64,000 bases of DNA, from positions 3,102,201 to 3,166,200 of the forward strand of contig NW_004454265.1 of NCBI RefSeq assembly GCF_000283155.1. The letters run 5' to 3'. Within the stretch, counting starts at the first letter, position 1; every line of letters starts with the position of its first letter. The DNA comes from Ceratotherium simum simum. Taxonomy: Eukaryota; Chordata; Mammalia; Perissodactyla; Rhinocerotidae. The notes under the pieces were generated by a model. The model worked only from the letters and a program-made list of their open reading frames with translations. It did not search any database and was not told the origin of the DNA. The translations under genes and the position numbers were made by a program. Positions 45,640-56,819 of this stretch are shown piece by piece.

Positions 45640-45850
45640 TTTTTTCCTGAGGTTTGCAACCGCCTCAGGTCTCCAGGCTGACAGACTTCTCGCAGCGGCT
45701 CTACCCCGGTCCATGGCTGGAGGTCTGTCTCCCCAAGATGATTTTGGACATGCCCCACACCAGCCTGGACCCCCTCGGGGGCTCTCAATTGCAGTTTATG
45801 GAAATCCTGCAGGGCAGGGCTCAGTGCGGGCAGAGCAATGAGCAGTAGCC
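45640..45850 (+). other. GC-rich patch with a 64-codon open frame, origin unknown
   Basis: A pyrimidine tract with CCTGAG and then CCTCAG precedes a frame from 45654 to 45848. Its translation has no biased composition and includes SRLTDFSQRLYPGPWLEVCL. No matching 5' splice site is obvious downstream, and an overlapping frame (45608-45841) is also open. It could be a decayed exon or repeat, or chance. I do not recognise a family. Confidence 0.25.
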
Positions 45851-47399
45851 CTGCACCTCACGGTCAGAGCTGCTTTCTTTGATGTGAAGAGGGGAGCACT
45901 CGCCTGAAATATAAATCCTATTGAAATAAGCTTGGCCCAACTCCACACAGGCCGTAGGTATTGCTATGAATTCTCCGTCTGAGAAGAGAAGATAAAGCAA
46001 ATACATAAAACAGAGATTGGCGCCGTAAATACAAAAAGTAAATGTTAACATCCGTAACAGGTCTGTGTGATATAAGCCTACCCAGAAAAGCATCTCTTCT
46101 TGTTTGCTAGAGGAGATCGCGAAGGGAGGAGGAGTCACCTTCTCGGTGTGACAGTGGCCCTCAACACAAGGCAAAATAAGTGTGCTCCACTAGCCTTGAC
46201 CCAGTGGCCGAAGTTTTTGTATTCCTTAGTCTATTAAGGTCCCTGTTAAATTATGGATGCTATAAAGAATAAGTGACATATTGATTAGACTTTATCTTCC
46301 ATAACATTTGATCTTAAATAAGTTTACCAAATTAACTCTAGAAAATTCCACTAAGTTGGAGTTTTCCTGGGAGTGAGAATTGGACTTTCTTCCTGCATCC
46401 AAGGACATGGTACGATGTAGGCAGCCAGGCACAGAGCGGGCATCAATGCATGTTGGCAAAAGTTAGTAGACGGGATGGGATGTGGGAACGAGGGAGGGGA
46501 GGGTCTGAGGAGAGCAGCGTTGGTGAGGCAGATAGCTCTCTAGGGGAAAGCGTGGCGGCTAGAAGGTAACTAGATACCTGGGGAGAAAGAAGGCTGGAGC
46601 AGCCCCAAAGAAAATAAGCATCTATTATGTGTATTTGGCAAGAATTATACTGCCCTTTGGTACCATCAAAGTGGAGATCAGGAACCGACTGTGCAATGAC
46701 ACACACAAACCAACATGAAAAGCAGAAATATTTGTCATCAGGTCCAGTTCTAACACCTGCCTTGGATTTATTTTTAAATAAAACAGGTCTTATTAAAGGA
46801 ATTAGCCTAGCCATGAGAGTTTTGCCACTGATGCTGGAGTTCCTAAGATAATAGAGCACATGTTGAATAAAAAGATAATTCTAAGCTTCCATGTTTCTCT
46901 AGGGTCCGTTTTTAGTGCTTGCTTATTGCCCAAATTCATAAATGTTGAGCTAATTTCATGTTTTAATTGCTCCTGCTCCTCTGTATGCAGTGATAGAAAG
47001 CAAGCCATAACACTGACTAATTTTACATTTTGATTAAACAATGTAAAAGTCCTTTCCATCTTTTATTTTAACCATGCAATACTTTTAGAGTATGTTCTTT
47101 TTAAATTTTGTTTAAAGATGGGGTGCTGATACTCCTATCTTGATGAACAGTAAAAGGTTTGCCCTACCCTTTCCTTCTGCTGTGTCCACTCCTCCCATCT
47201 CTATGCACTGTGTTCCTATGAAACGAGACCACTGAGTCAGAAACATTTATTTATTTGAGGAGATTTTTAATATAAGTCTCAGATAAAGGAGCCGACATCC
47301 TGTCCTAACTCATTGCATTACATACACACATGTATATACAATCACTGAATTGATTCAGTCACTACTTGTGATGAGGAGATAATGAACAGTCTTCCTCTT
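45851..47399. other. Unassigned non-coding sequence
   Basis: Frames of 117 and 138 codons on the minus strand (45821-46174 and 46443-46859) have no recognisable domain. A TCTGGCACAG-type LINE/SINE end may lie near 46420-46450. Confidence 0.45.
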
Positions 47400-48015
47400 T
47401 AGAGTGGAAATGCCTTGCTCTGGTCTCTCTCAAAAATCGTTGGAAAGAATATAAACAATTGGCAGAGCTTTTGGGGAAAGCAATGTGGTTGAATGTATCA
47501 ACATTTTCAGTGTGTATGCTCTCCAACCAGCCAGCATGCCTGGGAATCTGTCCCATGAAAAGCTAGCTCACATGTACAACAATGAATGTTCAACACTGCA
47601 GTAAGGCTTATAACAGCCAAAGATTAGGGGAAAAAATCTGAATGTTTATCATAAGAAAAGTGATCAAATAAACTACAAGACAGCCACACTTTAGATTATT
47701 CTATACCCACTAAGAAGGAGGGCCAGTTGTACAGAGGTGTTAGAAAAAGTGGCAAGACACATTGATAAATACGGTGGAAGTAGAACAACGTATATGGTGT
47801 TGTCTCCTTTATATGAAAAATCTACATATTTGTATATGTTTATATATGTTTGTAATTTTGTAGAAAGGAGGTTGGAAGGATGCACAACAGATTGTCAACT
47901 CTGGTTGCTTCTGGGGAGCAGAGGGGTTGAGTATGAAGAGGACCTTCAACATTTTGCTGAGATAATTTTTTATAATTTGAATCTTTTACAATGAGAATGC
48001 ATTCACGTATTTTGG
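47400..48015 (+). repeat. L1M/HAL1-like LINE 3' region
   Basis: TCGTTGGAAAGAATATAAAC, GAATGTTCAACACTGCAGTA, TATAACAGCCAAAGATTAGG and ACTCTGGTTGCTTCTGGGGA, with an ending of TTTTACAATGAGAATGCATT, follow an old L1 3' region without coding capacity. Confidence 0.7.
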
Positions 48016-48234
48016 GGGTAATTTTTTTAAACATCTTGGATTTTACCTTCTTCAGGTTTAAAAATAAAACAGTGTGCACAATTTTTACCTTCAAATAATA
48101 ACCAGCATCTGTGAGTACTATGAGTTGATGTACAAAAAAAGAAATAAATCAGGAAGATAAAACAGAAGAGTAATTAAATGAATTCCTATAGCTAGATGTG
48201 TTACCAAACAGTGCACACACACACACTTACACAT

Positions 48235-48345
48235 TTCATTCAACTTCATTCAATCACTTATCCAACTGATATTTATTATGTACCTACAACCTGTCAGTGC
48301 TAAGATAAATGTACAAGTGCATACACACAAAAACATAAACACTGG
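48235..48345 (-). repeat. L2 LINE end, antisense
   Basis: TTCATTCAATCACTTATCCA, GATATTTATTATGTACCTAC and CTGTCAGTGCTAAGATAAAT match a diverged antisense L2 terminus. Confidence 0.5.
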
Positions 48346-48969
48346 GAAATAATGAACCTAAGATTGAATTGATGTTCTATTAAGGTCTACCAGACTTGTG
48401 GATACAGAAGGGAGCCCTTGTGTATGGGGAGGAAATGAGTTCTGTCTAAGATTTGCAAGGCAGACTCCACAGCAGAAGGTTTGGGTGTCGTAGGGTGGAG
48501 TGAGAGAAATTACTCTTTAAGTTTTCATCTGTAGTATAATCGGCAAAGTGACCAGTTATACAGAGAGATGCCAAGAAGGGAAAGGGAATTGATTCAGTAA
48601 GTGGGTATGGCTCCACACCAAAAAGTTTAGAATCTGGTTTTTAAGACAATTCTCAGCTTTACCAAGTAAGATATTGGCTTAAATTTCAATTATAAGGGAG
48701 TCATTCAATAATAAGAAGTCCCATTTGATATTCGAGTTTATACACATTAAAATTAGTAGGAGTTTGGAAGTAGACATTTTGCAAGTTCGGGGCAGGCAGA
48801 AAGAAAGCAGTGTCATGGCTGAGCCCCAGGCACTACACACTCAAGAGAGTCAGACGTCCTAAGACGAGCTGGGGGTTAACTCCTTCCACATTTCAAGTTT
48901 ATATGGAGAAAGAGCTTCTGTAAATGTTCTACCACATGCTCTTCACAGCCACATTATGAGACGACAGTT
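48346..48969. other. Unassigned non-coding sequence
   Basis: Part may be decayed antisense L2 continuing from the left; it is not clear enough to call. Confidence 0.4.
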
Positions 48970-49178
48970 ACCATATATTGAAGGTCTAATATGTGCCTAT
49001 GTCATACTAGCTGCTTACATAGACTACCTCAATCTGCAAAATTACTCTAGAGGTACATATTATTACCACATTACAATGGAATAAACAGGCCCAGAGAGGT
49101 TAGGAAAATTGCCAGTCATCACACAGCAGAATTAAGACGCCCAAACAATGTCTAACTTCAAAGCCAGTGTACTGTCTC
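48970..49178 (-). repeat. MIR SINE, antisense
   Basis: ATATTATTACCACATTACAA, CAGGCCCAGAGAGGTTAGGA, CATCACACAGCAGAATTAAG and TCAAAGCCAGTGTACTGTCT are in antisense MIR order. Confidence 0.8.
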
Positions 49179-49179
49179 C

Positions 49180-49330
49180 TAAAAGAAGAAGAAGATGAAG
49201 ACGACGACCAAGAAAATGGGAAGGAAGGAAGGAGGGAGGGAGGGAAAGAGAGAGAAAGAAAGAGAGAGAGAGAGGAAGGAAGGAAGGAAGCAAGCAAGCA
49301 AGCAAGGAAGGAAGGAAAGAGGAAAGAAAG
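49180..49330. repeat. Purine-rich GAAGG/GAGA/CAAG low-complexity tract
   Basis: About 150 bases dominated by A and G: GAAGAAGAAGA, then GGAAGGAAGGAAGGAGGGAG, GAGAGAAAGAAAGAGAGAGA, GGAAGGAAGGAAGCAAGCAA and GGAAAGAGGAAAG. An AAGC sub-block is embedded in the GGAA array. It separates two antisense MIR pieces. Confidence 0.92.
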
Positions 49331-49349
49331 AAAACACTCATCAATTACA

Positions 49350-49470
49350 TTGTTTTACACATTTAAAATGGAGGACTAGAGAGATTAGTTAGTTTGCCAA
49401 GGTCAACTAGGAAGTGGCAAAACTCAGAACAAAGCTCACATCCCCGCGGTACCCTTCCCACTATGCTGCC
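49350..49470 (-). repeat. MIR SINE fragment, antisense
   Basis: TTGCCAAGGTCAACTAGGAA, GTGGCAAAACTCAGAACAAA and CTTCCCACTATGCTGCCGCT match the antisense 5' half of MIR. Confidence 0.65.
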
Positions 49471-50299
49471 GCTGGCTCTCCAGTATCAAGAAATAATGAA
49501 ACCATGATAGATCTGACAATTCATTATGTGCTCATTTTACATCTGTATATTTTCTCTAAACCAATGATGGAAGGGTAGAAAACTGACTCAAAAATATTTT
49601 TTTATCTCTCCCTGATAGAAATAGTATTTTTCAATAAAGCTATAATGCCAAAGTAAACAAACTATGTATTATACATTCAAATTACATAGAAATAAATAAT
49701 TCTCAAAGGTAATAGTGACAATTTCCAAAAATTCAGTTGACATCCCAAATTAGATCTACATAACATCAGCCAATTAACTCTGCCAACAGCTCTATTTTGC
49801 TATTCTCACTTGCATTCTAAAATTTTGTTTATATAATTACTTCAGAACCATAGGGGAAGTAAACTCATTTCTATCTTTTAGGGAATAATTGTCTTGTTCA
49901 AAGGGCAGCAATTCTATCCATGAACATGAAAAAGATGCAAAAGAAGAATAACCAATAATTTCTTATACCAAAAGAGAAAATTGCTTCAGCTTGCAAAAGA
50001 AAGAAAAGAGTAGAAAGATTAACTAAAAATAATCTAATCATTTTACTCAGATAATTGTCAGAGGCAAAGGAAATAGAACTGGTCTCTGGTTTCTCCTTCC
50101 TAAAGCAATAACACACAGAGCTGGGTGGAGGAAGAGTCTGCAACATGACGGATTCTTTATATGGAAATTCAGGAATGTCCATACTGCAACCTCGGGGAAA
50201 AGGGACAATGTTTGTGTTCTCACCTACATATCTTCAAAATTCCCTTTGCTCAAGACTAAGTCACACTTTGCCTAAAGAAATAATAAGTTACAGAAAAAC
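49471..50299. other. Unassigned AT-rich sequence
   Basis: No gene or repeat recognised. Confidence 0.5.
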
Positions 50300-50400
50300 A
50301 TTGAGGTACCAATATGCACACAGCAGTCCTGTTTGTAATAGCAACGATTGGAAACTACTAAATACAAGAGAATGACCAAATAAACTGTGGGGCAAACATA
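50300..50400 (+). repeat. L1 LINE fragment
   Basis: TTTGTAATAGCAACGATTGG followed by AAACTACTAAATAC and GACCAAATAAACTGTGGGGC matches the old L1 3' region. Confidence 0.5.
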
Positions 50401-50920
50401 TGCCATATTTCTTTGATCCTTAAACGCCTTTGACTGCAAGGTGCAACCTTATTTTGTAGGCTTCTTTGGGGGAAAAAGACACAGTATATCATAATCACCA
50501 AATATTTTTGATTAACCAACACTACAATTTATCTGTACAACTACATACTCTTACAGTTGAGGTTAGAGTCTTCTTTATTTACTCTTCTGGGATAAAGTTT
50601 CATCTGAGTCTGTGGTGCTGGGCTTATGTGGCTCAGCAGGAACATGTGGCTTATCTAACCCAGGCCCTGATCTCAACCCCACCCCGTTAATATGTTTGTG
50701 ATTGACCATTTAATTTCTAGGCCCCTGAAAAAGTATCTGAGTTCTGTCTGCGTTTCCTCTTTGGTAAAACTCGTAGCTCTGCTATCCTCTCCTGAAATTA
50801 CACCAGATATTAAATAGCTTCTCTTCAAAGCAATCTGGAAGTTTTTGACAGAGATGTTGAGTGTCTGAGTAGTAGAGCGTCACAATGCATGAATCAGCCA
50901 CTTCTCTTCTCCCAGCTTTT
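50401..50920. other. Unassigned non-coding sequence
   Basis: No gene or repeat recognised. Confidence 0.45.
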
Positions 50921-51484
50921 AAAATACCATGATCTACTGGTGCAGCTGTTATGGAAAACAGTATGGAGATTCCTCAAAAAATTAAAAATATAAATACCTT
51001 ATGATTCAGCTATCCCACTACTGGGTATCTACCCAACGAACCTGAAATCAGCAATCCAAAGAGGCTTATGCACCCCTGTGTTCATTGCAGCATTATTCAC
51101 TACAGCCAAGACGTGGAAGCAACTCAAGTGTCCCTCGACTGATGATTGGGTAAAGAAGATGTGGTATATATATATATATACCATGGAATACTACTCACCC
51201 ATAAAGAAAGACAAAATTGTCCTGTTTGCAACAACATGGATGGACCTGGAGGGTATTATGTTAAGTGAAATAAGCCAGGAAGAGAAAGACAAATAGTGCA
51301 TGATTGCACTCATATGTGGAAGATAAACCAACACATGGACAGATAGAACTGTTTGGTGGTTACCAGGGGCTAGGGGGGGTTGGGGGTGGGCACAAGAGGT
51401 GGAGAGATACACTTATATGGTGACTGATAAACAAAAACATACAACAAAAATTTCACAATAAAAAAAAAAATACCATGATCTACT
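50921..51484 (+). mobile_element. Young-looking 5'-truncated L1 with exact target-site duplication
   Basis: The body is 50939-51466, from inside ORF2 through a short 3' UTR to poly(A). AAAATACCATGATCTACT occurs exactly at 50921-50938 and 51467-51484. A G-rich run (GGGGGGGTTGGGGGTGGG, about 51373-51390) lies in the 3' UTR. The intact duplication and long readable ORF2 end mark it as the youngest L1 in the window, comparable with equine-lineage L1 rather than the L1M copies. Confidence 0.96.
50939..51296 (+). pseudogene. L1 ORF2 C-terminal remnant
   Basis: The frame reads as the C-terminus of the L1 reverse transcriptase/endonuclease protein, including [20 protein letters not shown] and [20 protein letters not shown], and ends at a TAG at 51294-51296. 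There is one in-frame stop upstream (just before the [14 protein letters not shown] segment), and the extra IY pair reflects TA-repeat expansion around 51166-51180. Endonuclease and catalytic reverse transcriptase regions are absent, so it cannot encode a working protein. Confidence 0.93.
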
Positions 51485-51949
51485 CTAAAGATTTCGGCCA
51501 TTTCCACTGCCTTTAATGCTATTACTTAGGGTGTGACAAGCTCTCTTCTGCGCCCACTGTAACTTTTCCTTTCAAAGCCCCGTCATATTGTGATAGTTTT
51601 GAAGTCATTAGGAAATCATTAGGAATCCATATTTAAGTTAAAATTTAAGTGCATCTGGTGTTGCCAAGTTGACTTAGGTGCTACTCAAATGGATGGATGC
51701 TTTCTCCTCCAGGCAGGCACACATAGGCTCAGGGAAGGACAACGGTTCACAGTGCCCTCTGGTGTCCGGCCACCTGTGTGTTCCTTTGACCTTGATCATA
51801 CTGTATATCCTAATTTTAAAGGCATTAAAATGTTAATAAAAAGATTCTTAGAAAATAAAAAATATCAGTAATAGAATCTTATTCAGCCATTTTAAAAAGT
51901 TATGTTTAAAGAATTTTCCATCACAAGTGAAAGTGCTCACTGACCAGGT
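51485..51949. other. Unassigned non-coding sequence
   Basis: No gene or repeat recognised. Confidence 0.45.
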
Positions 51950-52035
51950 GTTGGGCCCGGGATGAGCTACTTAACCTCTCTGTGGAAGCTATGTCCTCTG
52001 TAACAGAGGGCTTTGGTGAAGATGACATGAAATGA
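51950..52035 (+). repeat. MIR SINE fragment
   Basis: GATGAGCTACTTAACCTCTC and GAAGATGACATGAAATGAAG flank a diverged MIR middle. Confidence 0.45.
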
Positions 52036-52037
52036 AG

Positions 52038-52164
52038 CAGTGCTTCTCAAAGTGTGGTCCCTGGACCAGCAGCATCAGCATCACTTGGGAATTTGTTAAA
52101 AACGCATATCTCTAGCCTCACCTCCAGGGGACTTCGATGCCTGCTAAAGTTTGTGAAGCACTGA
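52038..52164 (-). mobile_element. MER5-type hAT-Charlie element, antisense
   Basis: CAGTGCTTCTCAAAGTGTGG, CCAGCAGCATCAGCATCACT, TTGTTAAAAACGCATATCTC and the end AAAGTTTGTGAAGCACTG give a clear antisense MER5 with an internal deletion. Confidence 0.9.
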
Positions 52165-52204
52165 GATAAAGTATTCAAAACATCTAGTGCACAGTAATCA
52201 CCAT

Positions 52205-52340
52205 AGCTCCCAACTTCTAAATATGCAGCAGGTGAAAGGCATTGTGCTAGGTGTTCTACATTCCTAACGTTGCTTCCCCACCACCACAATCCAGCGAGCT
52301 AGCATGACATTCACTCTGTAGATGGAGTGAGCTAAGGAGC
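52205..52340 (-). repeat. MIR SINE fragment, antisense
   Basis: AGGCATTGTGCTAGGTGTTC, ACATTCCTAACGTTGCTTCC and CACTCTGTAGATGGAGTGAG match diverged antisense MIR. Confidence 0.5.
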
Positions 52341-52429
52341 TAAGGAGCTTCGCTTTGTCCTGCACTCAGGTTTCTCGTTTTGAGAGAGCCATGTGATAAG
52401 CCACAGATTTAATCACTTAGTCAATCACA

Positions 52430-52600
52430 TGCCTATCAGTCTCGTTTGCTTTCCCCCTCATTTTAAAAATAAAAAAAGTGATTCCCAGAGAAGGAAAGTG
52501 ACTTGCCAAGAGTCAAATAGTTAATGGAAGATCCTGAAATAGAACTGAAATCCTGAAGCTTCTAGTCTGGGACTATTTCCATCATACCACACTGCCTCTA
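52430..52600 (-). repeat. MIR SINE, antisense
   Basis: CCCTCATTTTAAAAATAAAA, AAAGTGACTTGCCAAGAGTC and CCATCATACCACACTGCCTC match antisense MIR to its 5' end. Confidence 0.75.
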
Positions 52601-52646
52601 AGTTCAGTTTGGATGCTCTGATTTTAAAGTAATGAATGATATACAT

Positions 52647-52891
52647 GAAATGTCACTCTCAGGGCCGGCCCCATGGCTTAGCGGTTAAGTGCGCACGCTC
52701 CGCTGCTCGCGGCCTGGGTTCAGATCCCGGGCGCGCACCGACGCACAGCTTCTCTGGCCATGCTGAGGCCGCGTCCCACATACAGCAACTAGAAGGATGT
52801 GCAGCTATGACAGACAGCTATCTACTGGGGCTTTGGGGGAAAAATAAATAAATAAAATTTAAAAAAAAAAGAAAAAGAAATGTCACTCTCA
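52647..52891 (+). mobile_element. ERE SINE with exact target-site duplication
   Basis: The body is 52662-52876. It has the head GGGCCGGCCCCATGGCTTAG, B-box-like GGTTCAGATCC (52717-52727), CCCACATACAGCAACTAGAA, CTACTGGGGCTTTGGGGG, an AATAAATAAATAAAATT tail and poly(A). GAAATGTCACTCTCA is exact at 52647-52661 and 52877-52891. Confidence 0.97.
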
Positions 52892-54154
52892 GAATACGTG
52901 TTTTGTTCCAGGTAAAAACACTTTTTTCCCCCCCTGAATACTCAAGGACCTCAGATATGTACCAGGGCATTTCAAACTGTTCTCTCCAGTGCCCACTTGT
53001 ATTAAGAGTTATATTGCTGAGATTCCTTAAGGATTTAGCTTACTGACTGTATCAGAACCTTCTTATTTTCTTGAAAACAAGTATTATTATTTCATGCCCT
53101 AAAGAAAAAAGACCAAAAATTTTATTGACCCCAGTGTCTGCTAATCAGTTGGAAATAGTTGACACCTTTTTAGTAGTAGAATATTTACCTAAAAAGCAAA
53201 ATGTTTGGGGATTCCCCTCCACCACATTTTTCATAATTTTATCATATACTCATGTATTGAATTGTTTGTTTATAAATTAAAAGCTGGGCTACTTGTGTAG
53301 CCTATTCCAGGGTCCAATCACAAATTAGAGTTTTAATTTTTCCAGTAAATTTGCTTTAGTCAGTAAATTATTAGTGATAGAGATATACACAGGCAGTTAT
53401 CTTATTACAAAGTTTGAGATTTTACAGAAAAATAGAGTCCATAAATTCAGTGTTTTCCTGGAAAATCTCAGCAATCTGGGGCCAGGACAAAGTGGTATTT
53501 TGCACTTTGGGGAGGAAGCTGTGCTGTTCAGTCTTCAAACCGAAAACTAGTGGACGATGTCATCTAATTCTGGCTGTGTTCTCGCCCCTTACTGTGACTT
53601 CTCACCATTTACTGGCCCCTAGCTGGGAACATTTATTTCCTCATCTATTAAAAAGGATGGTAAACAGTTGTCTGATTTTTAAGTTGGAAACTAAAGAAAT
53701 TCTGTAGCTTCACTAATTTAGGGTGGATTCACTTACTTTATAACACCTGTCATCCCAAACCTTCTCATTTTCCCAAAAAGCACATTCACGTTTTGTTGCT
53801 GATAAAGAATACAGTGGGGACTTGTTTAATTACCACTTGACCAGGGTGACCAGATAAACAGTGTCAGCATTTGAAATACAGCACCCGACTATAGACTTCC
53901 ATTTATGTATAGATTACTTATGTGGTGTTCTCACAGTTTATGTAAATACCATAGACTGACCAAGTCTTAGAACTGGTAAGAGCAAAGTAACACTTTCTTT
54001 TTTTTACTGGAGTTATGCTGTTGACTCGATTTCATATACAGCAATTCTAAAATTTAATGATCACATATAACAAGAGCAGTAAATTACTTGCTTTCTGTTT
54101 TTCCTGGTTGATACATTAATTCATTTGAAAACTAGCCACATCAGTGTAGCACTT
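52892..54154. other. Unassigned non-coding sequence
   Basis: A 97-codon frame at 53414-53707 has no domain. AT-rich, no repeat family called. Confidence 0.5.
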
Positions 54155-54290
54155 TATGTTTTTTAAAGCCTTTCATATACATTGTTACTTGGCTCTCACA
54201 TGTACCCTATGAGCTAGTGTGATGGATACAGGGCTTCAGGGATCCAGACCTGTTCAGAGCCTCACAGCAAGTTCTGACCAGGTCTCTGAA
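54155..54290 (-). repeat. MIR3-like fragment, antisense
   Basis: TAAAGCCTTTCATATACATT followed by CTCTCACATGTACCCTATGA resembles the antisense MIR3 pattern. Confidence 0.4.
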
Positions 54291-55934
54291 TAATTAATCC
54301 TTTTCAAACTTCAGCAATCCATCATTTCCTATATGTCAAGTCACTTTTCCTTCCACTAATTATTTCCACTAACAAACTTGATAGAGAAAATTTTCAGTTT
54401 GTAGAAAGCCAATGAATGTGAATTTGAGAAAACAAGTTTAATAATGGAGTTAACATGAAAGTACAAAGGGGAAAAAGAAATGCCCGAGCCAACTACTAAC
54501 CCAGTCTCAAATTTGTATGAGATGGAGACACACCGACCTAGTCATACTGGTTTCTTCTGGGGAGGGGGAAGAGATGAGATGTAGACTTCAGGTTTATCTG
54601 TAATATTGTATCTTGGGGGAGGAGTGGGAGGGAGGAGAAAGGAGATCCTAAATGGGTGTCTGTCATGTTGTTTATGTATGGGGGGGCCTAAGGGTGATTG
54701 CTCTGTTGGGAATGGGAGTGGTGAAAGGCCATAAATGACATCTCTTATTCTCCTCCCAAATTTCTAACCAATTGAGTTACAGAGAGCAGATATATAGTGA
54801 TCAAAATCAGCTTTATTACTGACAAGGTCTGGGTAGATGCACGTGCCTTAAACGTGTAGCCAGCCACAATGGCCTTTCTAACATTTACCTCTTAATTAGA
54901 CAGACTGACCTGCCCAGGAACAGGAGTATTTGGGCATCTGCAGGCTCCCAACACCGGGGCAGACGGGTCCCTGCAGGCTAATGCAGGAAGGGCAGAGAAC
55001 ACAAGCAGAGAGGCTGACTGTAGGAAAAGACCCTCTGGAGGGGGCTAAGGCAAGCATGGGCACTTCTTTCTCCAAACTCACCAACCAGATAAGTTATGTC
55101 TTCTCCCCTGGAGAGACACTGGAAGTGTTCCCCCATACTTGTCCTCCCTGAGGAGTGGACTATTCCATTGCTCCATGGAAACACAGAGAAGTGCTGGAGA
55201 TAAAGTGTTCCTCCCTGACATTAATCAAGATTTGGGGACAGGTGAACAGCATCCCTTACACACAGGTGGCTCCCCTAGGCTTAGTGCTATTTGGAGGTGC
55301 CTCCCTTCATTTGGGAGGCATGGTGACGTGTTTTTTTTTGACAGCTCATAGACTTTTTATTTGCTTGTTCCCTTCTCCTTGGCCAAATCCCAAATAGACA
55401 AAGCGATATGAAACTATGGCCTGTTCCAGTTTGAATCCCTGGAATAGATTTTGTTTTCCTTTCATCAGTCTTACTATACATGATGAACAGTAGTAAAGAC
55501 TTAGGGACATAACTATATAGATTTCAAGTCGTGGAACAACATATTGCTTTGATATTTACAGATGCTATTTTTCCAATGCATGTACACAGTCCCCTGGCAA
55601 TATCATAAAATTTCAGGCACCACTATCATTACATTAGGAATCATGGAAGCCATGAAGGGCTCTCCCTGGCCACCTGGACTCAGTCCTACTGGCTCAGCCT
55701 CAGCCCGGCCCTTTCCTATTATATTCAGAGTGTTTAGCCACATGAATGGCTGCTAATGGCATAGCTCTCAAGAAAAAATGATAATCGAGAATTTTAATAA
55801 ATGTACTTACTTTTGACCAAATAACACCAATTATACCCTTTCAACGTTCAATTAAGAAAGATGACATTCTCAATTTGACGTTACCAACAACCATTCAGAA
55901 TTTAGAGAAGCCTCCTTGGTCACATAAAAGTAAT
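54291..55934. other. Unassigned sequence, GC-richer at about 54895-55160
   Basis: Frames of 60-80 codons overlap on both strands at 54896-55397; none is recognisable. No repeat family called. Confidence 0.45.
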
Positions 55935-56300
55935 TCACCTATCATTTACTGAGTAACCTGGAGGTACCAAGCACCACAGATAAAAAGAGGAACAACACAG
56001 GATTCCTATCTTTGAGGATCTCACAGCCTAGACGGGGAGACAACTGTAAAACCAAATAATTAGGATACAAAGTGGGACATGGAGAAGGAAAGATAAGTTG
56101 ATGCAAGAAGTGAAGGTCCTTCCATGCTGAATTAGAAATTTGGACTTGACCCTTTAGCCAACTAGCCATTCGTCATAGGGCTGTTAAGGAAGGGAGTGAC
56201 TGTTGAGATTTGGGTTTGGGGACCCTTAAGTTTAGGGCCATGGAGCACAATGGACAGAGGAGAGAGAAAGGAGTAGCATAGCAGAAATCTGGAGGAAAGA
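55935..56300 (-). repeat. L2 LINE 3' region, antisense
   Basis: CACCTATCATTTACTGAGTA, CTTTGAGGATCTCACAGCCT, TTTGGACTTGACCCTTTAGC and TAAGGAAGGGAGTGACTGTT follow antisense L2. Confidence 0.65.
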
Positions 56301-56819
56301 TGATGGGCCCCGGCTCAGACAATGAACATGCGCAGTTGCTGCTTTCATTGCTTTCACAGCATGTTTAGAGAACGTGAAGTTCTGGACTAAAGACTAAAAG
56401 AGTCAGGAAGAAATAATGTAAGGAGTCTGCAACCTGCGGGCTGATTGGAAATTGTTTTGCCAAGATTCTTCTCCCATAGCATATCTCACATCTGAAGCCA
56501 GAACCAATTCCTACCTACCATGGAATTAGAGGTTTCTGTAATTTTCACAGATCATGGTGGTTGCTGAAAATATCAATCCAATTTTAAAGTATATTTACAT
56601 TTAAAATAACTTAAAACACCAGAGATTATGATATAACTATGTACATTCAATAGGAAACCGATTCTAACAAATCTGGGAAGGCAGCTTAACACACTAGCAC
56701 TTTATATGCTTATGTTTAATCCAATGATTCTCGCATTTTGATTTGTCTTAGAATTTATACGTGCAAGTCTGATCAGTTTTTTGTACCCCCAAACCACCTG
56801 CCACAGGGACTTGCTTCTG
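56301..56819. other. Unassigned non-coding sequence
   Basis: No gene or repeat recognised. Confidence 0.45.

Noticed and set aside
48180..48345. CRISPR-like or regularly spaced repeats
   Set aside because: Only CA-rich text and an L2 fragment; no regular direct repeats here or elsewhere in the window.
49100..49392. Highly charged and Ser/Leu-rich frames at the second purine tract
   Set aside because: Products of a microsatellite-like tract, not genes.
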